25,883 nt of DNA from Trichomonas tenax (GCA_023091735.1 JALKBU010000751.1:1-25883), one strand, 5' to 3'. Positions 1-10,269 are shown, counted from the stretch's first letter. Numbers and translations are program-made. Notes: generated from the sequence alone by a model not told the origin.

Positions 1-105
1 TTCTTCTTCGTTATCTTCATAATTTAATGTTTCATACCATTTTCTGATTTCTGAAGACAATAAATATATACTAACTATTAATAAAATTTTATTCGATACT
101 TTCAT
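1..105 (-). CDS. N-terminus of a secreted or membrane protein, cut by the window edge
   Basis: An ATG at 105 on the minus strand opens a frame that stays open to base 1, giving 35 residues. The peptide begins MKVSNKILLIVSIYLLSS, a short basic start followed by a hydrophobic run of about 13 residues. This fits a signal peptide or a single N-terminal membrane anchor. It then turns acidic (residues 28-35 read YEDNEEE-like). The upstream spacer contains TTTGTCATGTAAA in the same orientation, a possible initiator variant. The product cannot be identified because only the start is visible. The gene is divergent from the 7-kb ORF. The ORF is short, so confidence is moderate. Confidence 0.5.
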   Translation of the reverse strand, partial: MKVSNKILLIVSIYLLSSEIRKWYETLNYEDNEEE

Positions 106-403
106 TTATATCTTATAAAAATATTTTACATGACAAATTACTGTAATTTTACATAGCATATTTTATAATTTTACATGACAAAAATTAAGTTACACGACAA
201 AAGCATTATTTGCTCAAAAACGAAGGATTAGAATAAGTAATGTTTGGGTATTTTATATTTTAATTCAAGCAAACAAATATAAAACTATTTACATGACAAA
301 AAATATAATTTGCCCAAAAACTAAAACACAATAATGCTGACAAAAAACAATTTTTTATGCTGAAAATAATCGGCGCAAAAATAAACGATCAGTCGAGGAT
401 TGA
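106..403. promoter_or_regulatory. Divergent intergenic spacer with a repeated TTTACATGACAAA 13-mer
   Basis: This AT-rich spacer lies between two divergent genes. TTTACATGACAAA occurs at 125-137, 170-182 and 288-300, and a variant, GTTACACGACAAA, at 189-201. Two of the copies (from 190 and from 288, about 98 bp apart) are followed 5-6 nt later by ATTTGCYCAAAAAC. On the minus strand the 13-mer reads TTTGTCATGTAAA and so contains TCA, as trichomonad initiators do. A promoter role is inferred from position and repetition only; the alternative is a small dispersed repeat or decayed coding DNA. Confidence 0.35.
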
Positions 404-3400
404 ATGTTGCCCGTTGCTAAGAAAGCTTCGAGAAAGAGGCAACAGGACACGCTCTGCAAACTCCTTGCCGAAACTAAATATCAAGTGTTTAACATCACAA
501 ACGCGGCAAATACGTTTTATGAAACTGGAAATCGCGTTCTTCTTCGCACTGTTTGGATAAAATTGGCAAGAAGCATCACCACAACGTACAATATCCAGAA
601 CACAAAGCGTCTAGCGAAGCTTTCTCAGGCTTATGATACTTTATTTGAGAGAAGGCTTCGAAAGGCGACAAATCTGTGGAAATATAAAACGAAATGGAAA
701 GTAATGATTCGAGAAATCCGCATTCACGATGTTTTATCGCAAATACAATTCGCAATTCCTGAAATTCAGCAAGAAAAGCGCGAAGAAAGGGCGAACAGAT
801 GGAATATATTTGCTAATGCATTACTGAGAAACGATAGAAACGACAAATTGATCGACGCAGCAAATGAAAACGCGAATGAAAAATTATTAAAGAAAACTTT
901 CGAGGATTGGAAGGTTGCTTTACAGAAGAGACGCACAATTAGGCAGTCCAGAATGGCTAAGTGGCAAGCTCTTTCAAATAATTACTCGCATTATGTCCAA
1001 ATGGAAGTTTTCAACCAAATCGTCAATCATAGAAGGAGACAAGAAAAGTGGGTCGACTTTGCAACACGTGCTGCTCACAATAATCTCATTGAAAATCTAA
1101 ACAAAGAATATAACAGACTTATGTTGTCAAATACACTCAATAATCTCGCTTTAGACTACTTATACAAGAATTTGAAGGAAAACCTCATCGTGGAGCACTC
1201 AAAGTTCTTCAACAAACGCCTTTGGAAAGGAATGATTGCAGATTATTCACACTTAGCAAATTCAAAACAAATACAGAAAGAAAAATTCAAATTCGATCTT
1301 GGAAAGAAACTTGCTGCTCTCACTTCAGCTGCTCTTAAAGCAGATTCCATTGCTTCTTGCATGGATGAGAAGCAGAAGCTTGACGAGAAATACAATGAGC
1401 AAAGAAAAGGAGAATTAGTGAAGCGTTGTTTCAATTATTGGAAAGACAAACAAATTCCGCGAACTTTTGCAACAAGTCAGCTTCAAAACATCTTCAACAA
1501 CTTCTTGCAGTTGTTCCAGGAAACGACAGAAAACAATGCAGCGAGAACAATTCAGCAGTTCTGGAGATCAGAATCAGACAGAATCGAAAGAAAACATCAA
1601 CTTGTCAGATTTTATTTCACGAAATGGTTAAACAAGAAACAATCAGTTGTAGAAAGCACAATTGTTTTCCCGCAAGTCAATTTGACAGTCGAAAATACAT
1701 TAGCAGCAGATATCAAGCAATTCCCGGTCATTCCAGATGGTTCTCACTTCGAATCATTGGATTTGATGGACTTCTTCAAAGAAACAGCTCTCGAAAAGAA
1801 AGTTGCTAGTGCTGCTTGCCAAGCAATCGATGTTATCGAACTACAAGACTTCATTCCTCAAGTTGATAAGCCAATCATCAGTTTGGAGAATCTTTGCGCA
1901 CCAGATGACGTTTTATCTGCAACAAAGAAACAAAGTCTTAAATTTGCAAATTCATTGAATTATCAGGTTGAAGCAGATTTCAATCAGACAATCGAAAAGC
2001 TCTCGGAAGCACCCAAGAAGGATATCTCCAGATTAAATGGCTTAGAACCAAAAGAATTTCCAAAGATATCAGAAGAATTGGTCGATGAAATCGGTGAAAA
2101 TGCAGCATATCAAGAAAATCTCGAAATCAACTTTGTTCAGCCTTCAAAGAATTTATCTTTGCTCGGAAACGTCAGAAAGATTCAAGTATCAGATTTACTT
2201 TCTTCATATTCAACAAACGATTTATACAATTCAAACGATCCATTTAAATTCAAAAGTGATATTGTCAATCTTTCACTCGATTCACTTTACAATCTCACTA
2301 AAATTGATTTCGAATACAATGTTGACGATGCTGAAGATATTGTTGACGATATTAACTTCGATCACATCATTCCATTATTTAAAGAGCCTGTTGAGCGCAA
2401 ATTACACTGCATTCCAGGTTTCTTCAAAGCAGATGATTGCGAACAAAAGATTGATGAAAATGATATCGAAGAAATCGCAAATAACTTCAATCTTGATATT
2501 TTCCAGGCTGAAGTCGAGAAGGGAATGTTGAAGTCAAAGGAATACTTGATGAGACTTGGAAAAGAACCGATTATTGTTTACGACAAATCAATCGAATCCG
2601 CTGTCACTAATTTCTTAGATATTGATTCTGTTTATGATTTCATCCAATTCAATTCAACAAAGCCATTAGAAAGAATGACAGAAGTTGGAGGTTTGGTTGA
2701 ATTAAATGTTGAAATTGACGAAAACAGGCTTGAAGAGGAAATAATGAAAGTTATTTCACCAGAAACATTCAAATTATCAGTTAAACCAATCGAAAGACTT
2801 AAAACAATCGAAGAAGTCGAACAGAAAGATGAAATTGATGAATATCCAATTGATCTTGAACTCAATGATATTTTCATTGATTGCAATGCATTGACACATT
2901 TGAACGCTTCAGTTAAAAAGGAATTAGATTTGATGGGCGTTGACAAACAAATCAAAAACGAAATTTATTTCGATCAGCCTTTCTTTGTTATGCCATATTA
3001 CAAGAGAATCAAGAACTTCACTCCTCACGAGAAATTCGTTATCAATACAGAAAATGTCGATGTTAATTATGAAACAGAATTAGACATTGATCAAAAATTC
3101 GTTCAATCTGCAGTCGAAAACGAACAAAAACCAGTTTCAAACTATACTGTTGTTGGCAGCTTAGATAGATTTATTGAACGCATCCTTAACGAAGCCGAAG
3201 AAACAGCAAACAGCGAAGTCGTTATTGATGTTGATTTCAACTTAAGCTCAATTAAAACAGCAAATATCAATTCATTGGCATCATTCTGCAGAGAAGAAAC
3301 ACCAGAATACGATATTTCCAAATATATCATTCAAGATTATCTTCAACCTCTCGAATTCTCAAATGTCAAAGATTTCGTTATTCCGTTATCGAATGTTTCC

Positions 3401-6400
3401 GCAATTTATGTTCCAGTAAATATTGACATTAATTACGACTCTAAGCTCGATATTGATTTCGATTTCAATAAATTCATTAATGCTCTCGCAAGAATTACAA
3501 AGGTTGATGTTTCAAGTGAATTCAATGAAAGAGAAAGTGCAGAAGCAGCCAAACATTACGAAGTTGAAATTCCTGAAATCGAAACATACATTGATCTTTC
3601 CAATCTTTACAGATTTGCAATTGTCAATCAAGATACATTATTATGCAGTGTTTCAATACCTCTTGATGCATTGGATGCTATTGTCGGCATTTCAAAGACA
3701 ACAGACATGTTATCGAGAATCACAGCAACGCAGATTCCATTTATGGAGTTGCAAACGAATGTCATGAATCAAGATGATCTCGATTTGCAATTTGCATTAT
3801 CAGTTGAACCATTACAAAATATTACATTCAAGGAACCACTTCCTGAGCGTGATATAATGATGAAGGATCTTCCTCTTGATGGAGTCATCGAAAACATGGT
3901 CAACAACATTATGAATGTCGAGAAACAAAACGTTGAGAATATTATTATTGATGAAGGAATCGATATCGTTGCAGCTATGAATGATGAATTAGATGAAGCA
4001 TTTGTTACAGCAATGAAAGTCGCTCTTCGCGAAATCGAAGATGATGACGATGAAGAAGCCGTTTCTCGTGAAATCGTTGCTGATATGTTTAATGATGAAT
4101 CCCAAAATGTTCCAACAGTTATCGAAGAAAAGCCTGTGGAAACATATCCTGAGCTTGAGAAACTTCTTGATGAAGCATTTGTTGAAGCTATCAAATTTGC
4201 ATTTAAGAAGGCCGAAGAAGAATACAAAGAATCTGAAGAAGAAGAACATAAGGAGGAAGAAGAAGTTGATGATAAAGCAGAAGAAGCAATTGTCGAGAAA
4301 ATGTTCAAAGAAACAACAAACGAAATTCTTAACAAGAAACTCGAAGAAATGGGCGATATATCGGAATGCGGTCGTGTACTTGATGATGCATTCAAAGAGT
4401 CAATGTTATTCGCACACAAGGAACCAGAACCAGAAGAAAAACAAGAGAAGAAGAAAGAAGAAGAAATACCTCTCGACGAACTCGTTAAAAGTCTTGATAA
4501 GCAAACAGTTTTCAGTGTTGCAATCAATGTATTACACAATGTCAAAGCTCTTAATGTTCTTTCAGACAATCTTGATCAGCCTCTTCCATTCGAGATTGTT
4601 CAATCAAGCCACAAACCTGCTGAAGAGGAAGAACAAAAGGTTTCTGTTCCAATCGAAAACGATTTAGAAAATGCAATCATAGAAGTTGTCGATTTTACTG
4701 TTTTACAACACGAAGAAGTGTTTGAACACATCGCATCACTTCTCCCCGAAGTTGCCGAAAAGCCAGCAGTGGATGAAAAGAACATTTACATGTCTCAACT
4801 CTTCAGCGAGTTAATCAATTCAGTTGTTTCTATCAATACACAGGATATCTTTGCTGCATTGGATGTTCTCGATTACAAACCAAAGAAGGAAAGGACTCCA
4901 CATCACAGCAGAAGGAGTTCTCATGCCAGAACACACGGAGAAAAGACAGATGATGGAACACAAGTTTCTGAATCTCAAATCGATGAATTACAAGAACTCA
5001 GGGAATCACTCGACAAATCAGTTGATGAAGTTTCTCAAAATGTTGTCGAAAAGCATTTGGACATTTTTCTGCCAGATTACGATGTTCCAGAAAAGCCACA
5101 AATTGAAGAACAAAAGCCAACTCCTGTTCAAATGGAGAAGGATGATGTTTTTAGCATCTTTGAAAACATCCTCGAAAACGCCGTTGAAACAGCCGTTAAA
5201 TTTGATGTTGAGTTCGGTGTTAATGATGTTACTGAAGATATTCCTGAAGAGGAAGAAGAATATGCTGAAGAAGAGGAAGATCTTCAAGTTCAGGCTTCAA
5301 GATACATTGACTTTGAAGAAGAACAAATGTCTTCTGCAATCGAATTCACAAATGAAGACTTTATTCCAATGTTCGATGAAGCTCTTAAGCAATCGATTGA
5401 ATATGCAACAGAAGCTGCCAAAGACATCAATATCATTCCTCAAGGAAAGGCTGAAGAGGAAGAAGAAGAATCAGAGTCAAGTAAAGATGAAGGAATCAAA
5501 CCACTCATCGAGAAAGAATTCGACGATGCAATTGAAAATGTTTCCAAATCCGGACTCGAAAAGAACTATGAAGCAATCTCAGAGTTGTTCAGAAATCTCC
5601 CAGAGCCAGAAAAGAAAGAAGAACCAGAATTCGAAACGCCGGACTTCGATAATGAAATTAAGGAAGCTGCTGAAAATGCCGTCATGAAGAACTTTGATGC
5701 TCTTGATAAGGAATTCTATAGCCTCGAATTACCAGAACAAGCGAAGCCTGAAGCGAAAGTAAAAGAAGAGAAGAAGCAAGATGAAATCAAAGATTTCATT
5801 GTTAAGAACTTCGATGAAGCAATTGTTGCATCAAGTGCTGTTATCGTTCAAGACAGAATTGATGCTGTTATTGGAATTCAGCACAAGATCAAATCTAAAT
5901 CTGAAAGTAAATCCGAACACAAATCTCATAGATCACATCATGATAAGAAGGAAGAAAAGCCAGAAGAAGAGAAAGTTGAAGATGATCAGAAAGAGCCAGA
6001 AATTGAGTTTGATCCAACAATTGATGAAATTATTCAAGAAGTTGTCAAACAGGCAATTGACAATGTTCTTTCTATCGATTATTGCATCTTCGATGAAGAT
6101 AATCTTAAGGCCAAGAAGCCGCAAGATGAAGAAGAGAAGAAGGCACCTGAACCAATCGATATCACCAATGAATTCGCAAATATCCTCGATGACTCTCTTC
6201 AGAGATCAGTCAAATCTGCTATCGACAAACTTAAGGAAATCGAAACCTCTCAACAAAATGTTGAAGAGATTCCAGAAGAGGAAGAAGAAATTCATGAAAA
6301 GAAGAAGGAAGATGAATTTGAATTTGCTCCTGTTCATGAAGAAGAAGAGTCAGATGATGATATCGTTGCTATTGCTGAAAAGATTGGAAAGGATATGTTG

Positions 6401-7432
6401 AAGGATGCATCAAAGCAAATCATCCAAAGAATCGAAGAAGAACCAGAAAAAGTTGACTTCCGCGAAGATTTCGAGAAGCTTGTTGACAAGTCATTCTTTG
6501 ATGCAATGAAATTCGCCCTCACACCACAATCTGAAGATGAATATGAAGAAGAACAAGAAAATGAAGAGATTAATGTCATCCCAGAGTTCGCAAAAATCCT
6601 GGATGAAGCATTCATACAGTCGTTCATCTATGCAGCAATGCCACAGGAGCATAAGAAGCCATCACGTAGATCGAATCAAGCAGCGTCACCTCCTTCAAGT
6701 CCAACGAGAATTAGGATCTCTGAGCTCAATTTATCTCTCGATAATGTTGTCAGCGGACTTCTCCAAAGATTTGTTGATCAGGAGTGCAACTCAATAAATA
6801 ATTTCTTCCTCGATTACGTTGCACAACAGGGAGAAGAAGTTCCGCCAGAAGCAGCACTCAAGAAATCAAGTTATGTCAACGACTTCTTCAAAGTTGTTTC
6901 TAGTCCTGATTTCCAGCCACCTGGTTTTGCTAGAGCACAAGAACTTGAATCTGTCAACATTTTCATCGAGAATTGCTTAGATCAGGCTGTGATTTCGGCT
7001 GCTGTTAACTCAGTAAGTCAAGCAAGCGCGATATCAGAGATGATCTACACTCGCAAAGAAAGGAAGAGTGAGCGTGGAGAACGCCATACACATGGCGATA
7101 AGAAACACAAATCAAATGATAAAGCACCTGCAAAGAAAGAATCTCCAAATACATCAAATCAATTCGACTTAGAAAAGCTTTCTAAATCTATTGAAAACAT
7201 GGTTGAAAGTGTTTCTAAGATGACAATTGAACCACACTTCAACTTAGTTTTATTAATTCCAGAAGCTTCAGATAGAGTTCCACCGAAGCCAGTTGAAGCT
7301 CCAAAGCCACGAAAAGTTGAGAAGTTTGCTGATAGCGATCGCCAAGAATACATTAATGAAATCGACCGTGCATTCGATCAAGCTATTGAACTTACGTCTA
7401 AGAATGCAGTCAATATTGACTTCGACATTTAA
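404..7432 (+). CDS. Giant protein with Sfi1-like W-rich N-terminus and acidic helical repeats (2342 aa)
   Basis: A single uninterrupted frame from the first in-frame ATG to TAA. Residues 1-420 are basic and helical, with tryptophans at 51, 92, 98, 133, 169, 187, 216, 274, 346, 387 and 408. Many sit in (F/L)xxW(K/R) settings (FEDWK, CFNYWK, FYFTKWL), resembling the centrin-binding repeats of Sfi1, and an IQ-like motif starts at I383. Residues about 430-1190 alternate aspartate/asparagine with hydrophobics (for example DVDFNL, DIDFDF). From 1190 to the end, glutamate-rich linkers separate a recurring helix of form (L/F)D(E/D)(A/S)(F/L)xxA, starting at 1196, 1255, 1326, 1657, 1706, 1803, 1928, 2027, 2066 and 2320. 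No enzyme domain or membrane segment is visible. A cytoskeletal/basal-body scaffold is my inference; spacing of the W motifs is irregular compared with canonical Sfi1. That the ORF is a gene is near certain; the function is not. Confidence 0.9.
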   Translation: MLPVAKKASRKRQQDTLCKLLAETKYQVFNITNAANTFYETGNRVLLRTVWIKLARSITTTYNIQNTKRLAKLSQAYDTLFERRLRKATNLWKYKTKWKVMIREIRIHDVLSQIQFAIPEIQQEKREERANRWNIFANALLRNDRNDKLIDAANENANEKLLKKTFEDWKVALQKRRTIRQSRMAKWQALSNNYSHYVQMEVFNQIVNHRRRQEKWVDFATRAAHNNLIENLNKEYNRLMLSNTLNNLALDYLYKNLKENLIVEHSKFFNKRLWKGMIADYSHLANSKQIQKEKFKFDLGKKLAALTSAALKADSIASCMDEKQKLDEKYNEQRKGELVKRCFNYWKDKQIPRTFATSQLQNIFNNFLQLFQETTENNAARTIQQFWRSESDRIERKHQLVRFYFTKWLNKKQSVVESTIVFPQVNLTVENTLAADIKQFPVIPDGSHFESLDLMDFFKETALEKKVASAACQAIDVIELQDFIPQVDKPIISLENLCAPDDVLSATKKQSLKFANSLNYQVEADFNQTIEKLSEAPKKDISRLNGLEPKEFPKISEELVDEIGENAAYQENLEINFVQPSKNLSLLGNVRKIQVSDLLSSYSTNDLYNSNDPFKFKSDIVNLSLDSLYNLTKIDFEYNVDDAEDIVDDINFDHIIPLFKEPVERKLHCIPGFFKADDCEQKIDENDIEEIANNFNLDIFQAEVEKGMLKSKEYLMRLGKEPIIVYDKSIESAVTNFLDIDSVYDFIQFNSTKPLERMTEVGGLVELNVEIDENRLEEEIMKVISPETFKLSVKPIERLKTIEEVEQKDEIDEYPIDLELNDIFIDCNALTHLNASVKKELDLMGVDKQIKNEIYFDQPFFVMPYYKRIKNFTPHEKFVINTENVDVNYETELDIDQKFVQSAVENEQKPVSNYTVVGSLDRFIERILNEAEETANSEVVIDVDFNLSSIKTANINSLASFCREETPEYDISKYIIQDYLQPLEFSNVKDFVIPLSNVSAIYVPVNIDINYDSKLDIDFDFNKFINALARITKVDVSSEFNERESAEAAKHYEVEIPEIETYIDLSNLYRFAIVNQDTLLCSVSIPLDALDAIVGISKTTDMLSRITATQIPFMELQTNVMNQDDLDLQFALSVEPLQNITFKEPLPERDIMMKDLPLDGVIENMVNNIMNVEKQNVENIIIDEGIDIVAAMNDELDEAFVTAMKVALREIEDDDDEEAVSREIVADMFNDESQNVPTVIEEKPVETYPELEKLLDEAFVEAIKFAFKKAEEEYKESEEEEHKEEEEVDDKAEEAIVEKMFKETTNEILNKKLEEMGDISECGRVLDDAFKESMLFAHKEPEPEEKQEKKKEEEIPLDELVKSLDKQTVFSVAINVLHNVKALNVLSDNLDQPLPFEIVQSSHKPAEEEEQKVSVPIENDLENAIIEVVDFTVLQHEEVFEHIASLLPEVAEKPAVDEKNIYMSQLFSELINSVVSINTQDIFAALDVLDYKPKKERTPHHSRRSSHARTHGEKTDDGTQVSESQIDELQELRESLDKSVDEVSQNVVEKHLDIFLPDYDVPEKPQIEEQKPTPVQMEKDDVFSIFENILENAVETAVKFDVEFGVNDVTEDIPEEEEEYAEEEEDLQVQASRYIDFEEEQMSSAIEFTNEDFIPMFDEALKQSIEYATEAAKDINIIPQGKAEEEEEESESSKDEGIKPLIEKEFDDAIENVSKSGLEKNYEAISELFRNLPEPEKKEEPEFETPDFDNEIKEAAENAVMKNFDALDKEFYSLELPEQAKPEAKVKEEKKQDEIKDFIVKNFDEAIVASSAVIVQDRIDAVIGIQHKIKSKSESKSEHKSHRSHHDKKEEKPEEEKVEDDQKEPEIEFDPTIDEIIQEVVKQAIDNVLSIDYCIFDEDNLKAKKPQDEEEKKAPEPIDITNEFANILDDSLQRSVKSAIDKLKEIETSQQNVEEIPEEEEEIHEKKKEDEFEFAPVHEEEESDDDIVAIAEKIGKDMLKDASKQIIQRIEEEPEKVDFREDFEKLVDKSFFDAMKFALTPQSEDEYEEEQENEEINVIPEFAKILDEAFIQSFIYAAMPQEHKKPSRRSNQAASPPSSPTRIRISELNLSLDNVVSGLLQRFVDQECNSINNFFLDYVAQQGEEVPPEAALKKSSYVNDFFKVVSSPDFQPPGFARAQELESVNIFIENCLDQAVISAAVNSVSQASAISEMIYTRKERKSERGERHTHGDKKHKSNDKAPAKKESPNTSNQFDLEKLSKSIENMVESVSKMTIEPHFNLVLLIPEASDRVPPKPVEAPKPRKVEKFADSDRQEYINEIDRAFDQAIELTSKNAVNIDFDI

Positions 7433-7741
7433 GAGATATATTTATTTTGTTTTATTTATTATAAATCTATGTTTTAAATATATAGAATATATTAATTTTG
7501 ATACATTTTGCATTAAATATATTAAAACAGTCTGAATCGATTGCCTAAAGCTTTATTTACAATTATTGATTTTGATACTATTTCCTGCAAAAGTTTGAAT
7601 AAGGGCTAATTCTGTCCGTTGATGTTTTGACAAATTTCAAGCCATCAGAGCGATAAAGGTGTGGGCAGGTAGTAACGCAACTATTACTATATAGTAAATA
7701 ACTCGTGTTACAATGGAATCAATTAAAGGAATTTGATCAAT
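7433..7741. other. Convergent 3' spacer between the giant ORF and the cysteine-rich pseudogene
   Basis: AT-rich spacer between two convergent 3' ends. A slightly more GC-rich stretch lies at about 7605-7675. I tested it as a tRNA or other small RNA and saw no cloverleaf or B-box-like sequence. No coding frame is evident. Confidence 0.4.
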
Positions 7742-9143
7742 TCATACAATGGAAATACATTGATGACATAATTTCGTCTGTGAATAATAACCGTTTGGAA
7801 AATTTTGCCAACACCTACTTTCGAACAAACTAAATCCATCTTGGCACTCTTCACAAACATCAAAACGCGAGCATTTAATGCATTTTGAAGAACAAGGATT
7901 GCACTCGCCATTAGCAGCATATTTTCCAGGACCGCATTCATCAACTCACGTTTCGCCATTAAGATAATATTTGCTGTTGCACTGAGTGCAGACGCCGTTG
8001 TTTGGACAACTGTTGCAGATGCTGTCTTTGCAGCTTATACATGGACTGCCTGAAGTGTACGTTCCACTTGGGCAATAATCAACACATTGGTTATTTGATG
8101 AAACCATTCCACAAAGGACACAGTTCGATAATGTGCAGCGCGTGCAAACTCCATTGCTGATATATGTTCCACGTGGACATTGTGAAACACACGTTCCGTC
8201 ATTAAAATAATAATTGCTCTTGCACTGAGTGCAGACACCGTTGTTTTGACAACTGTTGCAGTTGCTGTCTTTGCATGCGTAGCACTTGCCATTAGATGCA
8301 TATTTGCCCGAACCACAGCTGCTGACACATGTTGTTCCGCCTAAATATTGTCCACACATTTCGCAATTAGTTGTGCATTGCTTACATCGATAATCTGAAT
8401 TATTGGCGTAAGTTCCTGTGGGGCATCTTGATGTACAACTGCTTCCTGAAATATATCCACTGTTGCATTTACTTTTAGATCCAGAACTTGTGTCATATGT
8501 TGTATATCCACTATTGCATTCATAATAGCTATTGGCACTGTAGGACCAACAGTCGAAGCAAAATTCGACATTACAAGATCCACCAAAATCAATCTGCTTT
8601 ATGTTAATAGATCGATTATTATTGAGAGATTTACATTTCCCATTTTCTAATTTAAAACTGGTTGTGCATTTGGCAGTTCTCTGATGTACAGGAAATACAA
8701 TCTTTATTACCATTAGGATACGTTCCTTTTGGGCATTCTATGACGCATTCTGAATCGTATGTATAATGGTTACAAACGCACGTACTTATATGCCGAGCAT
8801 TTTCTCGATCAATTAGAACATCTTGTTTAGCATAATTTGGTTCACAAGTTAGACGGTTAGTGTTGTCAATTGTGTCATATTCCAAACAATGTTCTGCGTT
8901 AGGATCGCAAAATAGGGCTGAAGTTATTTTGTTGATTTTAAATGACGCATTTGGACTATTTGCATGATTTCTTCTATGTGTTTTAGATTTATATCTAAAA
9001 TTTGAAAATCCTAAACTTAAATTTTGTTTAATTATCATGTTTTGAGGATTTTTATCAAAGACATCGTTCGTATTATTCAGCCTTGATTGAGTTTGATTAA
9101 TAATAGATTCTGATTCAAAGTTCAATATGAAAAAATTTATCAT
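7742..9143 (-). pseudogene. Cysteine-rich (furin-like/VSP-like repeat) protein, disrupted by a frameshift and a stop
   Basis: Read on the minus strand from ATG 9143, the frame encodes a short hydrophobic start (MINFFILNF), about 100 unremarkable residues, then dense CxxC and CxxG modules. The recurring pattern is NCxxC...GVCTQC...(D/N)G.C...C..GTY, typical of growth-factor-receptor cysteine-rich (furin-like) proteins that protists often use at the cell surface. The frame breaks at 8669-8671, in a run of A next to ENCQ; the cysteine pattern resumes at once in another frame. It then hits TGA at 7946-7948 exactly where a cysteine codon (TGT/TGC) is expected. Cysteine-rich coding continues in frame to TGA at 7742-7744. 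A segment at 7978-8032 is a near copy of 8221-8275 (offset 243 nt, 81 codons). TCATTT at 9179-9174 could be its initiator. No C-terminal membrane anchor is seen. Sequencing error could mimic either lesion but is less likely to explain both. Confidence 0.75.
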
Positions 9144-9388
9144 TCCAATAATTCTTCAAGAAACAAAGTTTGCAAATGACGTTGTTAGCTATAAATCGAC
9201 ACTGTGATATTACTGATTGCATCTTTAAGATGTTAAATAGCAAATTTCGATCATTAAAATCAACCATCAAAATGTCACTTTTTATTCATAAATGATCAAT
9301 CGATTTTATCTTCATATATGTTATGAGATAACAGATTATATCAATGTCGCAACGAGATCAAACATCAATTCGCAACATTTAAAAGTCA

Positions 9389-9712
9389 TCAAAATATAAG
9401 AAAGATGAATTTCCTTTTTGATGTAAAGTTAGTAAGTCTGAGATACAAACATTTATTGGTGTAAACAAAATAACAAATTTCAGTATATATATTTTGTAAA
9501 CGAAGAGAGCGAACCTTTGAGTTTTGGTCGATTAACCTTGACTCGAACAACTTGATTCTCTTTGGCTCCATCTTCTTGTGAGTGCAGATTTGTTCAATAG
9601 ATTCAAATTCGTTGAGAATAATGATTGATTTGGACTTGTGAAGCTTTGACCCTGCTGCTGATATCTCAATGTTCTCAAAGCATGACTTTGATGTTGACCT
9701 CTTTAAGCTCAT
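9389..9712 (-). CDS. Small ORF of unknown function (107 aa)
   Basis: An ATG-initiated frame on the minus strand that encodes a basic protein with a serine/lysine-rich start (MSLKRSTSKS) and an aromatic, hydrophobic C-terminus. It has no recognisable domain. The main support is a good initiator, TCATTT at 9726-9721, whose A lies 12 nt upstream of the ATG, matching trichomonad spacing. The last 35 or so residues look like translated spacer, so this may be a truncated gene rather than a full one. Confidence 0.35.
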   Translation of the reverse strand: MSLKRSTSKSCFENIEISAAGSKLHKSKSIIILNEFESIEQICTHKKMEPKRIKLFESRLIDQNSKVRSLRLQNIYTEICYFVYTNKCLYLRLTNFTSKRKFIFLIF

Positions 9713-10269
9713 TTCTTGTAAAATGAATAAATTTTTTAATCTGAAAATTTTGTTAGTTTTTATACGTTTTTATCAAAAATTGAATTCTGCGGAAGTTTTT
9801 CTATGAAAAATCAAAATATTCAATTTTAAAAAGTTCGTAATTAGGCTCTACATATCCTCTATATTAAAAATTATGCGGAATTATGATTTTAAAAATTCAT
9901 TGAAAAATAATTGTACCATAAACTAGAAATAATTAATGATATGGATACTTTAGCATTCACAAAATTAAAATTCCATAATAAAAAGTCCAAAATCTCGAAT
10001 TTTAATTTTTTAACGCAATTTTATATTTATTTTGACCATATTCATAATTTCGTGCCTAGATTCATACTGCCAAATAACAATTGATCAAAATGCGCGTAAT
10101 AAAAGTGGTCAACAGTGACAAATATATAAAATAACCTTACTGTAATTTTTGACGAAGGTTATTTTCTTTCGGTTTTATATCTGACTTTACTTTCCGAAAC
10201 AAAGTTTTTTCATTAAAAACAGTAAAATCAATTAACACTATGGCTTTCTAGACTGCTTATGTTTAAAAT
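9713..10269. other. AT-rich spacer, no gene seen
   Basis: No supportable frame on either strand. A weak inverted pair, TTACTGTAATTTTT (near 10138) and AAAAACAGTAAAAT (near 10218), is present but short and imperfect. Confidence 0.4.

Noticed and set aside
3769..4569. 266-codon serine-rich frame on the minus strand
   Set aside because: It is the complement of the glutamate/aspartate-rich coding strand of the giant ORF (GAA/GAT read as TTC/ATC and shifted to serine codons). No initiator or domain is present.
4824..5687. 287-codon lysine/serine-rich frame on the plus strand
   Set aside because: Frame-shifted shadow of the acidic GAA-rich region of the giant ORF.
7605..7675. Possible tRNA or small RNA in a GC-richer patch
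   Set aside because: No cloverleaf, no TTC(G/A)A-type B box in the right place and no CCA-adjacent acceptor pairing could be drawn.
7946..7948. TGA as a sense (cysteine or tryptophan) codon
   Set aside because: Complete genes in the window (for example the possible Myb tail and other frames) end cleanly at TGA, trichomonads use the standard code, and the same gene has an independent frameshift. A nonsense mutation is simpler.
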